Positions 41,744 to 49,375 of a DNA stretch of 64,000 nucleotides are shown piece by piece. Position numbers and translations under genes: made by a program. The notes beneath the pieces were generated by a model. That model made no database searches and was not told where the DNA came from. It saw only the letters and a program-made list of their open reading frames with translations. This DNA is from Cyclobacteriaceae bacterium (GTDB taxonomy: Bacteria; Bacteroidota; Bacteroidia; Cytophagales; Cyclobacteriaceae). The stretch spans positions 372,001 to 436,000 of the forward strand of contig JAEUUI010000008.1 of NCBI GenBank assembly GCA_016786585.1, written 5' to 3'. Each line of letters opens with the position of its first letter. Position 1 is the stretch's first letter.

Positions 41744-43195
41744 ATGGCGAACGAGTTATTTGAAAATCAGTTGAACGTAAACCGCAGGCACTTCCTTGGA
41801 AAGCTGAGTCTGGGGCTCGGAAGCGTTGCGCTGGGTTCGTTACTGATTCCGGGTTTGTTCACGCGGCCCGAAGATGAGACGCTCGCAACACTTGGTCTGC
41901 CGCACTTCGCACCAAAGGCAAAACGCGTTATCTACTTGTTTCAAAACGGTGCCCCGTCACAACTCGAAAGCTTCGACTACAAACCGCTGCTAAACAAAAT
42001 GCACGGCACCGATTTGCCTGAATCCATTCGGCAAGGCCAGCGGTTAACCGGAATGACATCCGGACAAAGCAAATTCCCATTGGTGGGTTCGTACTTCAAA
42101 TTCCAGCAGTATGGAAAATCAGGCGCCTGGGTGAGTGAATTGTTTCCGCAGATCGCAAGCATTGCCGATGAACTCTGCTTCATCAAAACCATGCACACCG
42201 AAGCCATCAATCACGACCCCGCGCTAACCTTTATGCAAACCGGTGCGCAGCAAGGCAACCGGCCCAGCATGGGGGCATGGTTGAGTTATGGATTAGGAAG
42301 CGAGAATAAAAATTTACCTGCTTATTGCGTACTGCTTTCACGCGGACGCGGAAACGGTCAGGGCGTTTACTCGCGCCTCTGGACCAATGGCTTTCTCGAC
42401 AGCATTCACCAGGGTGTTCAGTTCAGCAACAGCGAAGAAGCCGTGTTATATTTGAATAACCCTGCGGGCAGTGATAAAACAAGCCGTAGAAAAATGCTCG
42501 ACAACCTCGCGGAGTTGAACTCCATGAGCTACGAACAATTTGGCGATCCTGAAATTCAAACACGCATTCAGCAATACGAAATGGCGTACCGCATGCAAAC
42601 GGCCGTTCCGGAACTCACCGACTTATCGAAAGAGTCTGATCATATCGTAAAAATGTACGGGCCCGAGTGTTTGATACCCGGTACCTATGCCGCCAACTGT
42701 TTGCTGGCCCGCAAACTTTCCGAATCGGGGGTGCGGTTTGTTCAGCTCTATCACCAGGGTTGGGATCAGCACGGAAACCTTACTGGTGAAATGCCACTGC
42801 AGGCGCAGGATGTCGACCGTGCATCAGCCGCATTGATCCGCGATCTCAAACAACGCGGCTTGCTCGATGAAACACTGGTGATCTGGGGTGGCGAATTCGG
42901 AAGAACAAACTATTGTCAGGGCGATTTAAGCGACAAGAATTACGGCCGCGATCATCATCCGCGTGCATACACCATCTGGATGGCCGGGGGCGGAATCAAG
43001 AAAGGAATTACCTACGGTGAAACCGATGAGTTTGGCTACAACGTGGTGAAGAACCCGGTACACGTAAACGACTTTCATGCCACCGTACTGAATGTGCTCG
43101 GACTCGATCATGAAAAACTTACCTATAAACACCTTGGCCGCCGGTATCGCTTAACCGATGTAGCCGGCAAAGTTGTCAATGATCTGATCGCCTGA
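41744..43195 (+). CDS. DUF1501 family protein
   Basis: A 483-residue protein of the sulfatase-like DUF1501 family, regular partner of DUF1549/DUF1553 genes. The N-terminus NVNRRHFLGKLSLGLGSVAL contains a Tat-type RR motif. Family blocks are visible: KRVIYLFQNGAPSQLESFDY, FIKTMHTEAINHDPALTFMQ, QGRPSMGAWLSYGLG-like block (residues about 178-195), WGGEFGRTNY and RDHHPRAYTIWMAGGGIKKG. It has the AP-superfamily fold but not the canonical sulfatase Cys/Ser nucleophile context, and its reaction is unknown. It starts 6 bp after the upstream stop and ends 2 bp before the next start, so it is strictly operonic. Confidence 0.95.
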   Translation: MANELFENQLNVNRRHFLGKLSLGLGSVALGSLLIPGLFTRPEDETLATLGLPHFAPKAKRVIYLFQNGAPSQLESFDYKPLLNKMHGTDLPESIRQGQRLTGMTSGQSKFPLVGSYFKFQQYGKSGAWVSELFPQIASIADELCFIKTMHTEAINHDPALTFMQTGAQQGNRPSMGAWLSYGLGSENKNLPAYCVLLSRGRGNGQGVYSRLWTNGFLDSIHQGVQFSNSEEAVLYLNNPAGSDKTSRRKMLDNLAELNSMSYEQFGDPEIQTRIQQYEMAYRMQTAVPELTDLSKESDHIVKMYGPECLIPGTYAANCLLARKLSESGVRFVQLYHQGWDQHGNLTGEMPLQAQDVDRASAALIRDLKQRGLLDETLVIWGGEFGRTNYCQGDLSDKNYGRDHHPRAYTIWMAGGGIKKGITYGETDEFGYNVVKNPVHVNDFHATVLNVLGLDHEKLTYKHLGRRYRLTDVAGKVVNDLIA

Positions 43196-43197
43196 AC

Positions 43198-45336
43198 ATG
43201 AAGCGCGTAAACCGAATCCTGGCAAATGCCACATGGGCAAGCGTGGTCTTGTTAACCTTCCTGCTGTTTGTTGAACACCGCATTCACGTACCCGTATGGC
43301 TGCAGGCCTTTGGCCGGATGCACCCGTTGCTGCTTCACCTCCCGATAGGATTACTGCTCATCACCACACTGCTTGTATTCGTGCAGAAACAATTTAACGG
43401 AAAGGGTTTTGAACAGCTCATTCCCTTTCTGCTTCACCTTACAGCGATCACCGCATCACTGAGCGCATTAATGGGTATGTTCCTTTCCCGCGAAGGCGGT
43501 TATGACGAACTCGACCTTCAGCTTCACAAATGGTTTGGCGTAGCAACAAGCTACCTAACCGCAGCCGTGTTGGCGATCAACACAAACGGCAGGTTCTTCA
43601 GGCCGGTGCTTGCTATTGGTGCTGTTGTGCTCATTGCCGCCGGGCATTTCGGATCCGTACTCACGCACGGTGATGCGTTCGTACTAGCACCCTTTCAGGA
43701 AGCAAACGCAAAAACTTCCGCAGGGCCCGATGCCCCGGTATTCGAAGCCGTTGTTCAGCCGATCTTTGATCGCAAGTGTACCAGTTGTCACAACGAAACA
43801 AAGGCTAAGGGAAAACTCATTCTTACTTCCTACGAGCATATTATTAAAGGGGGGAAGAGCGGTGCGCTGTGGAATGATACCGGTCAAAACAGTCTGCTTG
43901 TAAAACGGATTCACCTTCCGCTCACCGACAAGAAGCACATGCCTCCGAAAGACAAGCCACAGTTAACTCCCGAAGAGTTGGATTTTCTTTCGCAGTGGAT
44001 AGCACAGGGCGCGGATGCAAAAAAGAAACTCTCGGACTATGCCGAAACCGATTCGCTGAAGCTAATCGCGTCAAAACTAATCGCATCTAACCAGCAGAGT
44101 ACTCAGCATACAGCAACGTATCATTTTGATTTTGTTTCCACAGATATGATTCAGGCGTTGAACAATCCGTACCGGGCAGTATTCCAGATCGCGCAAAACG
44201 AACCTGCCTTGCACGTTGACTTTTTTGTTCGGCAGGCATTCGATAAAAAGAACCTCGCAGAACTCAGTTCCGTGCAGGAACAGGTAGTGTCTCTTAACCT
44301 GTCGAAGATGCCCGTTACCGATGCTGACCTCGCCTTGTTGAAAGGATTTAAAAACCTCGAAACGTTAAACCTGAATCAGACCGATATCGCAGGCGCGGGG
44401 CTAACCGAACTTCAGTCGCTCGGTCATCTTCAATCCCTTTCGTTATCCGGAACAAAAATTACCCGCAGTGCCATCGATGCAATTAAGGCACTCAAAAGCC
44501 TGAAGAAAGTTTTCATCTGGAACACCGGAATCACATCCGCGGAAGCGGAAGAACTGAAAAAACAGTACCCCGAAATTACCTGGGAGCTTGGGTATGAAAT
44601 CGATCATCGCGAGATGCTCAAACTCAGCGCGCCTTTGCTGATAAGTGAAAACGTAGTTCAGGCAGGAGAGAAGATCAGGCTCAAATCGAGCATGCCCGGC
44701 ACCACCATCCGGTACACCACCGATGGCACCGAACCCGACAGCCTTACAGCAGCCGTGTATACCGATGGCATCGCCGCAATATCCTACCAGACTGTAAAAG
44801 CCATTGCCGTTAAACAAGGCTGGCGAAAAAGCGAAGTGGCAACCTTTGTGATCTTCCAGTCGGGATTGAAACCCTCGCGTGCCGAATTAAAATCATTGCC
44901 CGACCGCCAATATCCGGGCGAGGGTGTGGCCACCTTTACCAACAACAAGAAAGGCTCACCGGAATTCTTTAACGATCCGGTGTGGATTGCCTGGCGCGAC
45001 CGCACGCTTGAGGCCGTATTCTGGTTTGACGACATGCCCGAGATGCATTCCGTAACGCTGAGCTATGCCGAGAGCACCTACGCGATGACGTGGGCTCCCG
45101 CGCGGTGGGAGATCTGGGGCGGAGAAGATGAAGCGCATTTAAAACTGCTGCAGCGCGGAACGCCATCACATCCAACAGCCCTGGGCATTTCCAACGTAAA
45201 AGGCATTGAGCTTACGTTTCCGCCGGTGCGCTACAAATGTTACAAACTGATTGCTGAACCGTTGAACAAACAACCTGCCTTCCGGAAAACAAAAGAAAAA
45301 GGCTGGCTGATGGTAGATGAGATATTTTTTAATTGA
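43198..45336 (+). CDS. DUF2231-cytochrome c-LRR-CHB_HEX chimeric membrane protein
   Basis: A 712-residue mosaic. Residues about 10-160 are a DUF2231-type membrane domain with the HPLLLHLPIG motif and four helices. About 180-275 is a PSCyt1 cytochrome domain (FDRKCTSCHNETKAKGKLIL, with distal MPPKDKP). About 350-460 is a leucine-rich-repeat run (VSLNLSKMPVTDADLALLKG, LETLNLNQTDIAGAGLTELQ). About 490-545 resembles a chitobiase/beta-hexosaminidase C-terminal domain (TTIRYTTDGTEPDSLTAAVY). The last 170 residues are discoidin-like beta. It is in one transcript with DUF1549/1553 and DUF1501 and probably receives or relays electrons at the inner membrane. Confidence 0.88.
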   Translation: MKRVNRILANATWASVVLLTFLLFVEHRIHVPVWLQAFGRMHPLLLHLPIGLLLITTLLVFVQKQFNGKGFEQLIPFLLHLTAITASLSALMGMFLSREGGYDELDLQLHKWFGVATSYLTAAVLAINTNGRFFRPVLAIGAVVLIAAGHFGSVLTHGDAFVLAPFQEANAKTSAGPDAPVFEAVVQPIFDRKCTSCHNETKAKGKLILTSYEHIIKGGKSGALWNDTGQNSLLVKRIHLPLTDKKHMPPKDKPQLTPEELDFLSQWIAQGADAKKKLSDYAETDSLKLIASKLIASNQQSTQHTATYHFDFVSTDMIQALNNPYRAVFQIAQNEPALHVDFFVRQAFDKKNLAELSSVQEQVVSLNLSKMPVTDADLALLKGFKNLETLNLNQTDIAGAGLTELQSLGHLQSLSLSGTKITRSAIDAIKALKSLKKVFIWNTGITSAEAEELKKQYPEITWELGYEIDHREMLKLSAPLLISENVVQAGEKIRLKSSMPGTTIRYTTDGTEPDSLTAAVYTDGIAAISYQTVKAIAVKQGWRKSEVATFVIFQSGLKPSRAELKSLPDRQYPGEGVATFTNNKKGSPEFFNDPVWIAWRDRTLEAVFWFDDMPEMHSVTLSYAESTYAMTWAPARWEIWGGEDEAHLKLLQRGTPSHPTALGISNVKGIELTFPPVRYKCYKLIAEPLNKQPAFRKTKEKGWLMVDEIFFN

Positions 45337-45366
45337 TTGCGCGTGGTCTCACATTCTGAAAAGCAA

Positions 45367-45813
45367 ATGAAAAGACTAAGTTTCATCATATTGGCCGTTT
45401 GTTTCACAGGATGTTCGATGACCGGGAGGTATTACATCAGAAATCTCTCCGATCAGCCGGCAACGGTAACGCTTATCTTTAATGACAGTGCGGCATCGGG
45501 CACGCGTGATACCGTGACCTTGAAGTACGACAACCAGATTAGCGACATAAAGTTTGAAACCGTTAGGTCCCTTAAGAAAAACCTGGTACTCAATCAAATT
45601 GACTCGAAGACGCTGGAATTTATTATTCCCCCCGGATCAACTGTGTTTATGGGGGTAGGAATGAATACTCGTTTTATCGGAGGGATTCAGCACGCAAAAA
45701 TTAAAGTCGGCAGCACGGAGCAAAAAACTGTGGCATTCAACAGGAGTGAAGATTTGAACTTTAAAATACGAGGCCTCGGAAAATACACAGCTCACTATGA
45801 CATCAAGTTATGA
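45367..45813 (+). CDS. lipoprotein of unknown function
   Basis: A 148-residue exported lipoprotein (MKRLSFIILAVCFTGCSMTG; lipobox FTGC). The mature part starts RYYIRNLSDQPATVTLIFND, a beta pattern like small bacterial carboxypeptidase-like or DUF4469-type domains, and continues with DTVTLKYDNQISDIKF and PGSTVFMGVGMNTRF. No family is named with confidence. The ATG at 45367 is preferred to the open frame from 45337. It ends just before the 68-bp repeat array and follows the chimeric gene on the same strand. Confidence 0.6.
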   Translation: MKRLSFIILAVCFTGCSMTGRYYIRNLSDQPATVTLIFNDSAASGTRDTVTLKYDNQISDIKFETVRSLKKNLVLNQIDSKTLEFIIPPGSTVFMGVGMNTRFIGGIQHAKIKVGSTEQKTVAFNRSEDLNFKIRGLGKYTAHYDIKL

Positions 45814-45861
45814 ATCAAAAATCAAAAGTGGAATCTAAAGAGTACTGATTGAAGCGCCAAA

Positions 45862-46115
45862 AGCCCCGAAGAGGCGTAATACCATAACGATGGGCATAGC
45901 CCATCGAAAACATAAGTAGCGAATCAGTAAGCCCCGAAGGGGCGTAATATCATAACGATGGGCATAGCCCATCGAAAACATAAGTAGCGAATCAGTAAGC
46001 CCTGAAAGGGCGTAATATCATAGCGAGGTGGCAACACCCTTGCACGGTAGATAGCAAGCATCATCAGCCCCGAAGGGGCGTAATAACATAAAGATGGGCA
46101 TAGCCCATCGAAAAC
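45862..46115. repeat. 68-bp tandem repeat array A (4 units), double hairpin
   Basis: Four units start at 45862, 45930, 45998 and 46066, exactly 68 bp apart. Each opens with AGCCCCGAAGGGGCGTAATA, whose first 14 bases form a GCCCC-GAA-GGGGC hairpin. In units 1, 2 and 4 a second hairpin, GATGGGC-ATA-GCCCATC, follows, then a spacer AAAACATAAGTAGCGAATC (the fourth unit ends after AAAAC). Unit 3 has a different second half (GCGAGGTGGCAACACCC...). It resembles a REP/BIME-like intergenic family, not a CRISPR array. Intergenic stretch 45814-46187 holds nothing else recognised. Confidence 0.85.
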
Positions 46116-46187
46116 TAATTTCTAATTATATTAGTGATGAACAAGACGTTAGTTGCGAGCATCGTAAACAACTATTGTTAAAGAGAA

Positions 46188-46781
46188 ATGAAAGAACGAA
46201 TACAATACTTTGAGGGTAAGGACAAATTGACCATTTTGATTTTACCATTAATGAAGCCAATTGTAAGAACTGGACTAGCGTTTATAGGACTAATTGTTTG
46301 TGGATTGTCAATAGTCTTTGCCGGTGTGGTGCTTAATAGTTTGGTTGATATGGGATTTATGGCTTTAGTATTTGGAAGTTTTGCCATCTTCGGTTTTTAT
46401 CTGGGTACCAAGTACATTAATAGAGCATTTAACAAAGAGATGGTTGAGATTACTCGGGGCAGTATTACCATTACAGACAAATATTTGTGGAACAAAAAAG
46501 CAAACACTTTTGCCATTCACGAGATAGTGGGCCTCGATTTCGTAGGGCGAAATAAATTTACTCCACATCCGTTGGCAGGTAATTCAATTGACTATACAGG
46601 TTTTGGGGTTTCCGAGACTGAGTTACAATTTATAATTGAAGATGGGTCTATAGAGATCGCAAGTAAACACGAAAAAAGACGGTTTGGTAAAAACGTTCCC
46701 TCTTGGGATGCGGAGATAATAGTAGAGCGACTGACAAAATTTATAAACGGAAGAACTGAAGAAAAGAATCATGTAAATTGA
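46188..46781 (+). CDS. membrane protein of unknown function
   Basis: A 197-residue protein with two closely spaced helices (about 28-50 and 52-75: FIGLIVCGLSIVFAGVVLNS, then GFMALVFGSFAIFGFYLG). A soluble beta-rich C-terminal half follows (GSITITDKYLWNKKANTFAI, VGLDFVGRNKFTPHPL). The arrangement resembles PH-domain-like membrane proteins (bPH/YdbT style), where the soluble half sits at the membrane surface. No family was confirmed. It is the first gene of the repeat island, between array A and the next orphan gene. Confidence 0.55.
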   Translation: MKERIQYFEGKDKLTILILPLMKPIVRTGLAFIGLIVCGLSIVFAGVVLNSLVDMGFMALVFGSFAIFGFYLGTKYINRAFNKEMVEITRGSITITDKYLWNKKANTFAIHEIVGLDFVGRNKFTPHPLAGNSIDYTGFGVSETELQFIIEDGSIEIASKHEKRRFGKNVPSWDAEIIVERLTKFINGRTEEKNHVN

Positions 46782-46913
46782 AATGCCAGCAGCTAACATG
46801 AGATATAATTCATTTGCCTTTGTTTGTTCTTAAATTTAAGGAGAGACAAGTATCTTATATCAAAAAGTTATGTGCAAACCTTGTGTGTAAGTTTAAATGT
46901 GACAAATGATACC

Positions 46914-47237
46914 ATGAAACTATCGGACGATTTCAAACATTGCCTGAGGCACTTTGTATACTACTATACGAACGGAACACTTCCTTACGTGATTGGAGAT
47001 GAAAGTATCTTAATGGACATCGATTATAGAGAAATGCTGAAAACTGAGGCGAGCTTGGTCGAACAAGCATTTGCTATTTATGCGAACAACATTGAGATGG
47101 ACAATCAAGGCAAAGTTCTTAACGACACTCATGCGATGAAAAGAGCTGCACAGTGGATACGACTCGTATGTAGAAATGAAGGTGAGAATTATGAAGTAAA
47201 ACCAGAATTTGAAGACTGGGAGACATATCTGCATTGA
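46914..47237 (+). CDS. small soluble protein of unknown function, 107 residues
   Basis: A 107-residue soluble protein with the start at MKLSDDFKHCLRHFVYYYTN. Downstream is an acidic helix with EASLVEQAFAIYANNIEMDN and a C-terminal helix AMKRAAQWIRLVCRNEGENY. I do not recognise the family. The longer frame from 46824 is preceded by A/T-rich text and lacks a better start. It lies within the repeat island without strand change. Confidence 0.5.
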   Translation: MKLSDDFKHCLRHFVYYYTNGTLPYVIGDESILMDIDYREMLKTEASLVEQAFAIYANNIEMDNQGKVLNDTHAMKRAAQWIRLVCRNEGENYEVKPEFEDWETYLH

Positions 47238-47343
47238 GGAGAAATTTAAAATGCAGACTTCATGACAGGTGCCTAGGTAAAATTGCGATTTGGACCGCCT
47301 GCAAACGGAGTTAAAGAAATTGAGTTGACTCTCGGTAAAAGTT

Positions 47344-47376
47344 AGCCTCCGAAAGGGCGTAATATCATAGCGAGGC
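47344..47376. repeat. degenerate single 68-bp-family copy
   Basis: AGCCTCCGAAAGGGCGTAAT followed by ATCATAGCGAGGC matches unit 3 of array A, with the first hairpin reduced (GCCTCCGAAAGGGC). It is a lone, decayed copy between two orphan genes; the flanking 100 bp on each side show nothing else. Confidence 0.65.
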
Positions 47377-47438
47377 AGAAAATATTCTAAAACACTAACG
47401 TTCAGTAAATAAACATCATCGTAAGTAATATAATAAAT

Positions 47439-48008
47439 ATGCGATCCTTAAAAGCAATTATGCAGACTTCATTAGATGGTTTTGTGGCCGGGGCCGATTC
47501 GGGATTCGATAACTTTGTTGGAGGAGAAGAAAATTTAGAGTTTATCTGTAGCCAGACAGACACCGCCGATCTTGCCATGTTTGGGCGGGTATCCTTTCAG
47601 CTTCTTCACGCTGATTGGCCAACGGCGGGAACCAGACCAGGAGCAACAGAAAATACGATCAAATATTCAAATTGGTATAACACAGTATCAAAAGTTGTCT
47701 TTTCCAGAACCTTATCGGACAACCATACAAAGAACACGATTGTTATGAACGATATTCACATGGCCGAAATCCAAAAATTGAAACAGCAGCCGGGAAGAGA
47801 CATGTTGATTTTTGGAAGCCCCACGGTGGTTCATGAATTGATCGAACGAAACGTTTTGGATGCGATCTGGTTGATAGTACATCCTGTTCTTTTCGGCGAT
47901 GGCATTCCACTTTTCAGAAAGCGAAATCAGGTTGATAAACTGTCTCTTTTACACTCACATTCATTAAGTAACGGCACGCTATGCAATCGATACGCCTGGC
48001 AAAAGTAA
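47439..48008 (+). CDS. dihydrofolate-reductase-like (RibD C-terminal) family protein
   Basis: A 189-residue soluble protein of the dihydrofolate reductase / RibD C-terminal superfamily. The first strand and loop read MRSLKAIMQTSLDGFVAGAD, typical of the YwjB/YyaP subgroup. LAMFGRVSFQLLHADWPT and MLIFGSPTVVHELIERNVLD are the NADPH-binding-type blocks, and IHPVLFGDGIPLFRKR-like text (VHPVLFGDGIPLF) completes the motif. It is an oxidoreductase of unknown substrate. It is embedded in the repeat island. Confidence 0.88.
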   Translation: MRSLKAIMQTSLDGFVAGADSGFDNFVGGEENLEFICSQTDTADLAMFGRVSFQLLHADWPTAGTRPGATENTIKYSNWYNTVSKVVFSRTLSDNHTKNTIVMNDIHMAEIQKLKQQPGRDMLIFGSPTVVHELIERNVLDAIWLIVHPVLFGDGIPLFRKRNQVDKLSLLHSHSLSNGTLCNRYAWQK

Positions 48009-48021
48009 CAACGCCACACCC

Positions 48022-48077
48022 AGCCCTAAGGGGCGTAATATCTCTGACGAGCCCGTGACACCCCCTGCACAGCCAGC
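48022..48077. repeat. degenerate 68-bp-family copy
   Basis: AGCCCTAAGGGGCGTAATAT opens the unit as in array A, then a divergent second half (GACGAGCCCGTGACACCCCC, then TGCAC) follows, similar in position to the alternate tail of unit 3. It lies 14 bp after the RibD-like stop codon, suggesting insertion at the transcript end. Confidence 0.6.
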
Positions 48078-48188
48078 ATCCGAATGGATATGGATGCCAT
48101 GCCGACACGAGTGACAAAATTTTTATCTATCCTCTTTTGTGGAAGATGTGGGTATTTTGCGTCGTAGGTAGACAAGTTCTAAAATTAC

Positions 48189-48767
48189 ATGAGATTATTT
48201 GCACTGATATTTCTCGTTTACTTACCGATCACTGTGTTAGGACAGACGGATGCAGCCGACACGTTGACATTAAACGCAATAATATTTATTGGTGATTCCA
48301 GAAAACAAATAGATTCAATCGAACTTATACCAAGCAATGGACCAATCATTTCATTCTCTACAAACCGATCGGGAAGATTTCTGGTAAAGAATCTCAGTGA
48401 AGGCGGCTACAGGCTTTATATCAAAGAATTTAACTATGACACCGTCATTAATCTTAAGGCGGGGGAGAGAAAGGAATTATGGATTTTCATCCCTGTAGCA
48501 TGTGAAGTAAGTGAGGATGTTGCCAGACTCGATATTCAACAAGGAAATCCCCGGCTACTGCTAATAGGTGGTATTGCACCGTCACATGTGGTTTGTCAGG
48601 AAAAGTTTGAAAGAAAATTCCACGTCAAATACTACGACTTTGGTTGTACTCCACCGGGTTATGCGTGCGTGCTCGCGTACAATAAAGTAATATTTAACTA
48701 CCTCGACAGCATGTATGGCGCAAAGTGGAGAAAGAAAGTCCGGACAGACGTTATCGGATATAACTAG
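48189..48767 (+). CDS. secreted carboxypeptidase-regulatory-like protein
   Basis: A 192-residue exported protein with a signal peptide (residues 1-18, ending ITVLGQ). Residues about 30-95 look like a small carboxypeptidase-regulatory / CNA-B-type beta domain (IELIPSNGPIISFSTNRSGR, FLVKNLSEGGYRLYIKEFNY), as used in peptidases and SusC N-termini. The remainder contains three Cys residues (VCQEKFERKF, GCTPPGYACVL) and no known motif. It is followed directly by the second 68-bp repeat array at 48779. Confidence 0.55.
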   Translation: MRLFALIFLVYLPITVLGQTDAADTLTLNAIIFIGDSRKQIDSIELIPSNGPIISFSTNRSGRFLVKNLSEGGYRLYIKEFNYDTVINLKAGERKELWIFIPVACEVSEDVARLDIQQGNPRLLLIGGIAPSHVVCQEKFERKFHVKYYDFGCTPPGYACVLAYNKVIFNYLDSMYGAKWRKKVRTDVIGYN

Positions 48768-48778
48768 CTGCGTCACCC

Positions 48779-48894
48779 AGCCCCGAAGGGGCGTAATACC
48801 ATAACGATGGGCATAGCCCATCGAAAACATGAGCAGCGAATCAGCAAGCCCCGAAGGGGCGTAATATCAATAGCGGCGGCAACGCCCCTCGCGC
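48779..48894. repeat. 68-bp repeat array B (2 units)
   Basis: Two units at 48779 and 48847, again exactly 68 bp apart. Unit 1 has the same two hairpins and spacer (AAAACATGAGCAGCGAATCA) as array A; unit 2 keeps the first hairpin but has the alternate second half (AGCGGCGGCAACGCCCCTCGC shortened here to its stem GGCG-GCAA-CGCC). It starts 12 bp after the preceding stop codon. The following 145 bp to 49039 show no gene. Confidence 0.8.
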
Positions 48895-49039
48895 AAATAA
48901 CGGCTCGCTTCTCACACACCGGAACCCAACATCGTGTGTAGTCCTGCCAACTGTAAAAACCAGCAAGCTAAAGTATAAAACTCCGTCCCGTTACTTCATA
49001 ACATGCTCCCACATGGATAATTATGGCACCCTCTACAAG

Positions 49040-49375
49040 AAAACTCGCGACCTAATGTGTATACCCCACGACCACGCAGGGGAATCTTGCACCCACGCAC
49101 CCATAACTCGCGGCCACGCGGAGAAAATAGAGAAGCGCAACTGTAGAACTGCCGACCACGCGGAGAAATCCTGCGACCAGATGTGTATAACTTGCAACCT
49201 CATGTGTATAACTCGCGTGGTTACTGATGGAACTCGCAGCTGTCAGTATGGAACTCGCGGCTGTCAGTATGGAACTCGCGATGTCACTGATGGAACTCGC
49301 GTTGTTACTGATGGAACTCGCGATGTAAATGTTAAAACTCGCGTGGTTGCTGCCGGAATTCCCGATTTGGGTCTA
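49040..49375. repeat. 21-bp tandem repeat array, 16 degenerate units
   Basis: Sixteen consecutive 21-bp units keep strict phase. Most share AACTCGCG near the unit start, and eight of the last nine carry the full or nearly full form (GGAACTCGCG followed by a variable half such as CTGTCAGTAT or TGTTACTGAT). Early units are more decayed (TTGCA, CACGCGGAG). Because 21 is a multiple of 3, the plus frame from 49013 stays open and reads heptapeptides such as TRVVTDG. The last unit ends on the phosphodiesterase stop codon. Confidence 0.85.

Noticed and set aside
45862-46115. CRISPR-like regular repeat array
   Set aside because: The 68-bp period covers the whole unit, and the spacers between hairpins are the same, not unique; no cas genes are nearby.
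45814-49372. Insertion sequence or transposase in the repeat island
   Set aside because: No transposase-like frame, DDE or HUH motif, or terminal inverted repeat pair was seen; repeats alone do not prove a mobile element.
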